Assembly: GCA_002334915.1 (NCBI GenBank)
Contig: DDCQ01000002.1
Location: 1,627-14,442 of the forward strand
Direction of reading: 5' to 3'
DNA: 12,816 bases
Source: Porticoccaceae bacterium UBA2002
GTDB taxonomy: Bacteria > Pseudomonadota > Gammaproteobacteria > Pseudomonadales > Porticoccaceae
Shown: positions 7,033 to 12,816 of the stretch, in pieces
Layout: the number at the start of each line of letters is the position of its first letter
Numbering within the stretch: position 1 is the first letter of the stretch
The notes under the pieces: model-generated
Databases searched by the model: none
What the model saw: only the letters and a program-made list of their open reading frames with translations
What the model was told of the DNA's origin: nothing
Translations under genes and position numbers: made by a program

Positions 7033-7088
7033 TCAGGGTCTAATAGTTTTCTTTGATAGGGACGATAAATTTCGTCCCTCAGGGTCTA
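7033..7088. repeat. 10-bp direct repeat TCAGGGTCTA flanking the idi2 hairpin
   Basis: Copies at 7033-7042 and 7079-7088 lie 46 bp apart on either side of the hairpin at 7058-7079 (the right copy shares one base with it). No transposase or target-site pattern accompanies them, so they may be chance or a trace of local duplication. Confidence 0.45.
7058..7079 (-). terminator. Hairpin after idi2, end of the retinal operon
   Basis: A perfect 8-bp stem (AGGGACGA / TCGTCCCT) with a six-base AT loop starts ten bases beyond the idi2 stop. No T-run follows it on the minus strand (the next bases are ATCAAAG), so it is not a textbook intrinsic terminator. It may stabilise the 3' end of the long crt-blh-idi2 message or act with Rho. 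Confidence 0.55.
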
Positions 7089-7089
7089 T

Positions 7090-8100
7090 TTACGCTATTG
7101 CAGCTCCACGTAGATCATGCAAATTCTGGCTGCCGGTTAAAAACATTGCCCAGCGTAACTGCTGCTGCAGTATCGAGATTTTCTCAACCACGGCCTCAGT
7201 GGATTCCAGAGCTGGTGCTAAAAAGGGCTGAGCCAGAGCGGTCATCTGTGCTCCCAGACGAATACAGCGAGCTATATCCAGACCATGGCGGACTCCGCCG
7301 GAGCCGATTAGTCCCAGTGTTGGACAGGCTGCGTGCACTGCGGGCAGCAACTCAACTGTGTCCATACCCCAGTCGATAAATGGTGCAGCAATTTCCCGTT
7401 CGCGCTCGGAATCATTGCGATCCAGCTCAATGCTGGCCCAGCTGGTGCCGCCTCGGCCGGCTACTTCGATCCAGCTAATACCTGCATCCATCAGTCTTTT
7501 GGCTGTGCCAGGCCCTATGCCCGCGCCCACCTCTTTAACAATAACTGGCACCTCAAGTTGGGCAGCCGTATTTTGGATGGCCTCCAGTACCAGATTCCAG
7601 TCCCGATCACCATTGGGCTGCACCAGTTCCTGCAGTGGATTGAGATGGATAATTAGAGCATTGGCCTCTACTGAATCTACTGCCCGCTTAGCCAGATCCA
7701 GCCCCTGCTGTTGCAGCTGAGTGGCACCCAGATTGCCGAGTAATATTACCGAGGGGGCCCAGTGTCGGGCATTTTGTGCCGTTCCCTGTTCCAGAGCTGC
7801 TCGCTGAGACCCCAGTGCCATTGGGATCTGGCAGGCCTGGGCCGCTTCGGCGAGATGCCTGTTAATCATTTCGCCATTTTCGCAACCGCCTGTCATGGCG
7901 CCAATCAAAAAGGGTGCTGCTACAGGTTGATTGAGGAACTGGCTGCTGTGATCAATATCGTCCAGAGCCAGCTGGGGTAGAGGGTTGGGCTCAAAACGCA
8001 GGCGATCGAAGCCCGAGCCATGCTGTGCCTGGTGTTTCTGTTGCAGTGCCAGAGCTATATGGTCAGCTTTGCGGTTGCTGATATCTGTCTTGTCCTTCAT
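7090..8100 (-). CDS. fni: Type 2 isopentenyl diphosphate isomerase
   Basis: This 336-residue FMN-dependent enzyme interconverts isopentenyl and dimethylallyl diphosphate, setting the balance of C5 units for GGPP synthesis. It shows the type 2 family pattern: R10-K-x-D-H14 near the N-terminus, AMTGG (68-72), GSQR (97-100), HLNPLQE (152-158) followed by QPNGD, VKEVGAGI (188-195), GRGGTSW (215-221) and the GGVRHGLD phosphate-binding stretch (268-275). It is unrelated to the Nudix-type Idi1. Its ATG overlaps the blh stop as ATGA (8097-8100), so it is translationally coupled as the last gene of the retinal operon; a hairpin follows. The same enzyme, usually called idi, closes such cassettes in proteorhodopsin-bearing marine bacteria. 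Confidence 0.96.
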   Translation of the reverse strand: MKDKTDISNRKADHIALALQQKHQAQHGSGFDRLRFEPNPLPQLALDDIDHSSQFLNQPVAAPFLIGAMTGGCENGEMINRHLAEAAQACQIPMALGSQRAALEQGTAQNARHWAPSVILLGNLGATQLQQQGLDLAKRAVDSVEANALIIHLNPLQELVQPNGDRDWNLVLEAIQNTAAQLEVPVIVKEVGAGIGPGTAKRLMDAGISWIEVAGRGGTSWASIELDRNDSEREREIAAPFIDWGMDTVELLPAVHAACPTLGLIGSGGVRHGLDIARCIRLGAQMTALAQPFLAPALESTEAVVEKISILQQQLRWAMFLTGSQNLHDLRGAAIA

Positions 8101-8900
8101 AGCAGCGCCTCGTTCTTATTTTTTTTGTCTGCGTAATCGACCAGTAACATATGGGGCAGGGTGAGTGCCGCAAGGCCAATAAAGGTTAACTGTAACAGCG
8201 ATGAGGCCACAGAGCCCTGTAAATAAACAAAAATAATTGCCGCGCCTGCCCAGGCCATTGAGCTATAGATAGCCGCCTCGCGAAGGCTGCGGCGGCGTTC
8301 AGTTGCAGCCAGACTGTGCCAGAGTCGCAGCATATGGCCACGACTGTGCCAGAGGCAGAAGTACAGAGCAAAGCTGATTAGGGGCGGCAAAAAAATCATC
8401 AGTAGCAAAAGTATTATTAGACTGAACAATGGTTTGCGGTATTGGGGGTGGCGGTAGGCGAAACCAATATAACCTGCCAGGCTTACAGCCCAGGGTACAG
8501 ACAGCCCGACTATAGCTGTCATTAACAGGTTGGCACTCTCCGGCCCTATAAGAATGGCAAAAATCGGCTGCACTGATACAGCTTGCAGACTGGGAATACC
8601 AATAGACACCAACCCGCCATGAGCCAGCCAGGGTAACCAATGGCCGTCTGTATCCGCTATGTCACTGGCACCAAAGTGCAGTGCGGAAATCAGCAGAAAT
8701 ACCCCTAGACTGGGCAGAGGGAACAGCCACCAGAGCAGGGCGACCAGCGCGGCCAGCGCTATATAGGCAAGGTGGAAGCCCAGCCAGGATACCAGTCCCG
8801 GGGGCCAGCCGATACGCCTTGCCACCGCGCCATCCAGGCCACCATGGGGCACGCCCAGCATTAGCACGGCCGCAATAGCTATTAGGTCCCAGGTACTCAT
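8097..8900 (-). CDS. blh: Brp/Blh-type beta-carotene 15,15'-dioxygenase
   Basis: This 267-residue integral membrane enzyme cleaves beta-carotene at the central double bond into two molecules of retinal, the chromophore of microbial rhodopsins. Family histidines thought to hold the iron are all present: His19 in GVPHGGLD, His75 in LHFGASD, His185 and His189 in CLWHSRGHM; His250 sits in LPHMLLVD. Their spacing matches the characterised marine Blh enzyme. Several hydrophobic helices span the rest. I prefer the ATG at 8898-8900, which overlaps the crtY stop as ATGA and has AGG ten bases upstream. An ATG at 8909 would add three residues but lies almost on top of that AGG. It has no use in plain carotenoid pigmentation, so its presence points to a rhodopsin in this genome. 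Confidence 0.95.
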   Translation of the reverse strand: MSTWDLIAIAAVLMLGVPHGGLDGAVARRIGWPPGLVSWLGFHLAYIALAALVALLWWLFPLPSLGVFLLISALHFGASDIADTDGHWLPWLAHGGLVSIGIPSLQAVSVQPIFAILIGPESANLLMTAIVGLSVPWAVSLAGYIGFAYRHPQYRKPLFSLIILLLLMIFLPPLISFALYFCLWHSRGHMLRLWHSLAATERRRSLREAAIYSSMAWAGAAIIFVYLQGSVASSLLQLTFIGLAALTLPHMLLVDYADKKNKNEALL

Positions 8901-10015
8901 AGACGCCATACCTGTTTTAGAAAGGGCATTTTGGGCATGGCCAGTATCACTCTGGCCCAGTCTGCAATAGTAGCCGACCCCAGCATAAAACGGGCAAAGC
9001 CGTCGCCATTGAGGGCCTTGGCGGTGCGCATCATTATTGACGGGCCGAGTTCTGGCTGGGCCATTAATACAGCATTAAAGATTCTGTCCATACGGATTAG
9101 GCCGGGAGATATGGGCGCGGGCACTGTAAAGTCCCCAGCGCTGATACCGCGGGCCAGCTTGGCTATCTGTGCCTGAATCCCGGTAAAGGCATAGCCTGAG
9201 GATAGCCGTACCGCTCCACTGGCGGCACCAATACAGGCAATATTGCTATCCACTGGGGTAATTGCATCCATGGGAATCACCCCGGTCTCTTCGCGCAGTG
9301 TTTCTTCAATCTCAATATTCTGTGTCTCCAGCCATTCAATCATAGCCTGAAGATACCAGTCTCTGTCCTCTAACTGGGTCGAGATCATAGTGGACTCGAT
9401 CAAGAGTTGGCGGTCGGAGAAGGGCAGCACATAAATAAAGTGCAGGCCGCGAGACTGGTCGACACGAAAATCCATCAAGGTAGCTATCTGAGGGTCGCTA
9501 ATTGGGGACTTTGTGCGAATCTCCCAGCCCACAAAGTGCTGTTTTAACCCCTGTTCGGCCATTGCCGGGGGCCTGGAGTCATAGAGCTGTGAGGCGCTGT
9601 AATGCTTACCCGCGGCGCTAAATAAACCACCATTGCCCTCAGGGGCAATATCTTCAGCAGGGGCTCGAATCAGATCCACGCCCTCGGGCAGCTGATTCTC
9701 GCACTGGGTTATATAGTCAGCGGAACTCAGGCTGGTATAGCGATATTGGTCAGTCTGATGGAGCACCTCTGAGTGATGATCTATCAGTCGCCACTGTTGC
9801 CAGCTACCCCTGGTTGACGAGGCAAATTGCTGCTGCTGAGCTGGGTTGGCCCAGAGTGCCCAGCTGCAGTCTCGCTCTGTGGGGGTGCGGGGTTCAATCA
9901 CCACTGCAGAGCGATTTTTAAGCTTTGTGGCCAGGCTGATACCGGCACTGCCACCACCAATAATGGCGATATCCAGAGCAGTGGTGCCCGCTGAATGTTT
10001 ATTCCGGGTCGACAC
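8897..10015 (-). CDS. crtY: Lycopene beta-cyclase
   Basis: This 372-residue FAD/NAD(P)-binding enzyme closes both ends of lycopene to give beta-carotene, the substrate of blh. The dinucleotide-binding motif is at the N-terminus (ALDIAIIGGGSAG, residues 13-25), followed by the family segment DCSWALW (49-55); a GAASGAVRLSSGYAF stretch in the C-terminal half is the conserved CrtY flavin-binding region. Length is normal for bacterial CrtY. It starts with GTG (10013-10015), inside the end of crtB, giving a 17-bp overlap. A GGGG run seven bases upstream can serve as ribosome site and no ATG is near. It ends as ATGA over the blh start. The gene order and the presence of blh make the CrtY role much more likely than another flavoprotein. 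Confidence 0.95.
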   Translation of the reverse strand: MSTRNKHSAGTTALDIAIIGGGSAGISLATKLKNRSAVVIEPRTPTERDCSWALWANPAQQQQFASSTRGSWQQWRLIDHHSEVLHQTDQYRYTSLSSADYITQCENQLPEGVDLIRAPAEDIAPEGNGGLFSAAGKHYSASQLYDSRPPAMAEQGLKQHFVGWEIRTKSPISDPQIATLMDFRVDQSRGLHFIYVLPFSDRQLLIESTMISTQLEDRDWYLQAMIEWLETQNIEIEETLREETGVIPMDAITPVDSNIACIGAASGAVRLSSGYAFTGIQAQIAKLARGISAGDFTVPAPISPGLIRMDRIFNAVLMAQPELGPSIMMRTAKALNGDGFARFMLGSATIADWARVILAMPKMPFLKQVWRL

Positions 10016-10916
10016 CGGCCAGCCCCTGTAAATCCTGATGTAATCTGTTTTTGTGGGCTGGCACCCTTATTGGTTTTAGATCCCTGAGGCTGCGCAGCGT
10101 CAGCAGTGCTTTCTCTGATTTACCCACAAAAACCCGGCCCTGCCACCAGCGCAGGCTGCGACGTCTGAGCACCCAGCCGATCTGCCGATAGACCCGCAGG
10201 GCGACCGTGATGGCCAGCCTCGAGCGAAAAGGCAACAGCTGGATACCCAGCAGGGCACTCTTATAATAGTCCTCGGCCAGGTCGAGCATCTGCTGGATAC
10301 TCCTGGCCACAGGTTGACGGCAGGGGATCTGGGCCTCAGCGATCTCCGATGCGGGCAGATCAACCCAGGTGGCCGGCAGATAGCGGCGGCCCATTTTGGC
10401 ATCTTCCAATACATCCCTGGAAATATTGGTCAGCTGCATAGCTATGCCCAGATCAATGGCAAAGGCATCGGCGCGCGAATGTTCACAGTTGAGTACCCGG
10501 CACATCATAAGACCCACGGTTCCAGCGACGGCATGACAGTAGCGCAGCAATTCGGCTTCATCTGTAACAGCTGTGGGCTGCTGATCCTGCAGCATACCGT
10601 CGAGTAGCTCTCGGGCGGCGACGACTGGAATATTGTTATGTTGGGCAAATTCCATAAAGGCTTCAACTTCCGGGCCTGCAGGCTGGCTGCCGCCATCCAG
10701 TCGAGCGCGGATATCCTCCAGAGACTCTTCCCGGTCGGGGAGATCACCGTCCGCCAAATCGTCGACAAAGCGGCAAAATTGGTAGAGTTGCGCTGCGCGC
10801 CCGGCTAATTCAGAGCCCAGAAACAGGCTGGCCCAGTAAAAAGATTTACCATGACGCGCCAGAATCTGTTTGGGTGGAGTTGCAGGGGATGAAGGGTCTG
10901 GCGCCGAATTGTCCAT
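9999..10916 (-). CDS. crtB: Phytoene synthase
   Basis: This 305-residue enzyme joins two geranylgeranyl diphosphates head to head into phytoene, the first committed step to carotenoids. Both aspartate-rich magnesium/diphosphate sites are seen: D52-D-L-A-D56 after YQFCRFV, and D168-V-L-E-D172 after QLTNISR, followed by GRRYLP. HGKSFYWAS (22-30) is the typical N-terminal block. The C-terminal part, with VYRQIGW, fits the family. The ATG at 10914-10916 comes three bases after the crtI stop. The end of the gene overlaps crtY by 17 bp. The first 20 residues (rich in Pro, Ser and Asp) are a non-conserved leader before the enzyme core. Confidence 0.96.
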   Translation of the reverse strand: MDNSAPDPSSPATPPKQILARHGKSFYWASLFLGSELAGRAAQLYQFCRFVDDLADGDLPDREESLEDIRARLDGGSQPAGPEVEAFMEFAQHNNIPVVAARELLDGMLQDQQPTAVTDEAELLRYCHAVAGTVGLMMCRVLNCEHSRADAFAIDLGIAMQLTNISRDVLEDAKMGRRYLPATWVDLPASEIAEAQIPCRQPVARSIQQMLDLAEDYYKSALLGIQLLPFRSRLAITVALRVYRQIGWVLRRRSLRWWQGRVFVGKSEKALLTLRSLRDLKPIRVPAHKNRLHQDLQGLAGVDPE

Positions 10917-10919
10917 GAT

Positions 10920-12422
10920 CTATCCGCCGGAGCCGACCTCGACCCCAGTCAGCAATTCCTCGACTACCTTGGCAGAGCTGACCACCCCAGGCAGGCCTGC
11001 GCCTGGGTGGGTGCCAGCGCCAACAAAGTACAGGTTTGAAACGGCGCTGTCGCGATTGTGAAAGCGAAACCAGGCCGACTGGGTAAGCCTCGGTTCAATG
11101 GAAAAACCGGCCCCGTGCATGGAGCGGTAATCTTTGGCAAAATCTTCTGGGGTCATCCAAAACACCTCTTCAATTACTGATGAGAGTTCGGGGAGTATAG
11201 TCTGTTCCAGGGCATCGACAATGCGGTCGCGCAATATTTCACCCTCGCTGCTCCAATCCACATTACCCTGCAGATTGGGTACCGGGCAGAGCACATAGAA
11301 AGATTCGCAGCCCTCGGGAGCGAAGCTTTTGTCAGTGGCTGTGGGCCTGTGCACATAGAGGCTAAAGTCTTCACTCATATGCTTGGCATCAAAAATTTCC
11401 GCGAGCAGTTCTTTAAACCTGGGCCCCATCCAAATACTGTGGTGGGCCACATCGGGATACAGCTTTTTGGTGCCGAAATACAGCACATAGAGCCCCATGC
11501 TGTACTGCTTTTTTATACTTCTGGGCAGGCTCGGCTTGCTCTTGGGCAGCAGATGCTGATAGCAGGTCTCAGGGTCACCGCCAAACACCACTAGATCTGC
11601 ATCCATGGTTTGATCGTTGCTCAGGCGCACACCGGTGGCAGTTTTGTTGCTGACAATAATTTCATCCACATCGGCATTGCAGGCAATATTAATGCCCTGG
11701 CGCTCCATTAGCGCCTGCAGTTCCTCGACCAGTTTGCCTGTACCTCCCATACAGAAAAATACACCCCAGCGTCGTTCGAGGTAATGAATCAGAGTATAGA
11801 TGGCAGTCGTTTTAAAGGGATTGCCACCCACCAGCAGTGGGTGAATGGAAAAAGCCTGACGTATCAACGGGTGCTTTAGATGGCTGTTAACCATCTGCGA
11901 AACGGTTTTATAGCATTTGAGTATCAACAGCGCTGGCACCTGTTTGACCATATCCCAGACTCTGGTGAAGGGCCTGTGCACAAGCCCCTTAAAGCCGACG
12001 TCATAGACCTTTTTAGACTTCTCCAGAAGCCTTAGATAGCCGTCTGCATCATCTGGATTGAAGCGTCGAATCTCGGTGAGCGTATCTTCAATGCTGGCGC
12101 GATAGTCAAATTGGCTGCCATCGGCAAAGTGAAACCGGTAGAAGGGGTCTAGGGGCACAAAGTTGAGATAGTCTTCGAGTTTTTCATCAAAAAGTTCGAA
12201 CAGTTCATCGAAAAGAAAGGGGGCGGTAATCACTGTGGGGCCGGCATCGTGACGGTAACCGCCGCGTTCGAAGACCTGGGCTCTACCCCCCAGGCTGCCG
12301 AGGCGCTCAAGTAACGTGACTTCATATCCCAGGGCTTTAAGTCTTAATGCTGTGGCTATACCGGCGAAGCCTGCGCCGATGACTACTGCTGTTTTACCGG
12401 CTCCAGTTGTTTTTGATGTCAA
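10920..12422 (-). CDS. crtI: Phytoene desaturase
   Basis: This 500-residue flavoprotein desaturates phytoene to lycopene at the membrane. The FAD-binding fold is at the N-terminus (VVIGAGFAGIATALRL, residues 13-28), then the GGRAQVFERGGYRHDAGPT block, and the C-terminal CrtI signature LYFVGAGTHPGAGLPGV within the last 40 residues. Length is typical for CrtI (about 490-510). The start is TTG at 12420-12422, the only sensible one: it precedes the flavin motif by 12 codons, and shares TTGA with the crtE stop. An AAGG lies upstream. That overlap suggests translational coupling, and the weak TTG may limit its rate. CrtI is here placed before crtB, as in other crtEIBY-type clusters. Product assignment between lycopene and shorter desaturation states rests on the crtY and blh genes that follow. 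Confidence 0.96.
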   Translation of the reverse strand: MTSKTTGAGKTAVVIGAGFAGIATALRLKALGYEVTLLERLGSLGGRAQVFERGGYRHDAGPTVITAPFLFDELFELFDEKLEDYLNFVPLDPFYRFHFADGSQFDYRASIEDTLTEIRRFNPDDADGYLRLLEKSKKVYDVGFKGLVHRPFTRVWDMVKQVPALLILKCYKTVSQMVNSHLKHPLIRQAFSIHPLLVGGNPFKTTAIYTLIHYLERRWGVFFCMGGTGKLVEELQALMERQGINIACNADVDEIIVSNKTATGVRLSNDQTMDADLVVFGGDPETCYQHLLPKSKPSLPRSIKKQYSMGLYVLYFGTKKLYPDVAHHSIWMGPRFKELLAEIFDAKHMSEDFSLYVHRPTATDKSFAPEGCESFYVLCPVPNLQGNVDWSSEGEILRDRIVDALEQTILPELSSVIEEVFWMTPEDFAKDYRSMHGAGFSIEPRLTQSAWFRFHNRDSAVSNLYFVGAGTHPGAGLPGVVSSAKVVEELLTGVEVGSGG

Positions 12423-12816
12423 GCGATCTGCCCTTGGCTTTTAATGATTGTCTGCTGTTTTACGGATGCAACCAGCCCATGGGCCACTGGTTGCAACTGC
12501 GCTGGTAATGATTGCACCAGCAATTCTGCCTGTACTAGCCAGTAATCGACAGACTGATTGGCCTGCAGAATCACATCACTGGACGCAATACGGCGCTGCC
12601 AGTGGGTTAGCTGACTGTTATCCTCAGACTGGTACCAGCGATTAAACTCATCGCGGCCAACGCCCTGCTGGGCAAACAGACTGACTACCAGATTGGGTTT
12701 GCGGCCATCCAAATCGCTGGAGCGACGACTTGAGGGAATAATATCGTCGATATCGTTGCGACCCTGATAGGCGAGACCACTTAGACCTACAAGCCGTTCC
12801 AGGCTGTCGAGATCGC
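12419..12816 (-). CDS. crtE: Geranylgeranyl diphosphate synthase, C-terminal part
   Basis: The last 131 residues of a trans-isoprenyl diphosphate synthase are visible; the N-terminal half with the first aspartate-rich motif is beyond the right edge. The reading frame is open to the edge, so the ATG-like codons inside it are not starts. The second aspartate-rich motif, normally Q-x-x-D-D-x-x-D, reads Q-G-R-N-D-I-D-D (12743-12766), with Asn for the first Asp. It follows GLAY as in CrtE, and the diphosphate-binding segment DGRKPNLV follows about ten residues later. The tail beyond is divergent and alpha-helical in character. Function as the GGPP supplier is inferred mainly from its place directly before crtI. 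It ends TGA overlapping the crtI TTG by 4 bp. Confidence 0.82.
   Translation of the reverse strand, partial: DLDSLERLVGLSGLAYQGRNDIDDIIPSSRRSSDLDGRKPNLVVSLFAQQGVGRDEFNRWYQSEDNSQLTHWQRRIASSDVILQANQSVDYWLVQAELLVQSLPAQLQPVAHGLVASVKQQTIIKSQGQIA

Noticed and set aside
12419..12712. Separate 97-residue gene starting at 12712
   Set aside because: The frame stays open to the window edge and holds the isoprenyl synthase motif upstream of that codon, so this is just the end of crtE.
1..12816. Mobile elements, CRISPR arrays, tRNA or rRNA genes
   Set aside because: No repeat array, transposase, integrase or structural RNA signature was seen on either strand.

Overview
The window reads as chromosomal DNA from a marine, light-using gammaproteobacterium of the SAR92/OM60 kind. 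This is an inference from three things: a crtE-crtI-crtB-crtY-blh-idi2 cassette typical of proteorhodopsin-bearing marine bacteria, a YaeQ protein close to the enterobacterial form, and a rubrerythrin / Fe-S protein / DUF3501 trio known from many proteobacteria. Every gene I can support lies on the minus strand, so the window is best read from right to left. I see no rRNA, tRNA, CRISPR array, insertion sequence, integrase or phage gene.

Right part (12816 to 7090): a tightly packed operon for making retinal. It starts with the C-terminal part of a geranylgeranyl diphosphate synthase (crtE, cut by the window edge). Phytoene desaturase (crtI), phytoene synthase (crtB), lycopene cyclase (crtY), a Brp/Blh-type beta-carotene 15,15'-dioxygenase (blh) and type 2 isopentenyl diphosphate isomerase (idi2/fni) follow. 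Junctions are 4-bp overlaps (crtE/crtI, crtY/blh, blh/idi2), a 17-bp overlap (crtB/crtY) or a 3-bp gap (crtI/crtB). Together they take IPP/DMAPP through GGPP, phytoene, lycopene and beta-carotene to retinal. No rhodopsin gene is in the window. A hairpin follows idi2.

Middle (6946 to 4507): a rubrerythrin without a rubredoxin domain, behind an intergenic region carrying an operator-like inverted repeat. A strong 12-bp hairpin then precedes a gene for a heterodisulfide-reductase-D-like Fe-S protein, followed by a DUF3501 gene. These probably serve peroxide or redox-stress defence, but their exact chemistry is unknown.

Left-middle (4488 to 1226): housekeeping and metabolic genes: a 3-hydroxyisobutyryl-CoA hydrolase-like enzyme (valine breakdown), a small CPXCG zinc-ribbon-like protein, YaeQ, and a major facilitator transporter.

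Left edge (1225 to 1): a roughly 420-bp spacer with one possible 40-residue signal-peptide-like ORF, then the N-terminal 269 residues of a lipoprotein of the penicillin-acylase (S45, Ntn-hydrolase) family, cut by the window edge. Several genes use TTG or GTG starts, as noted in the entries.
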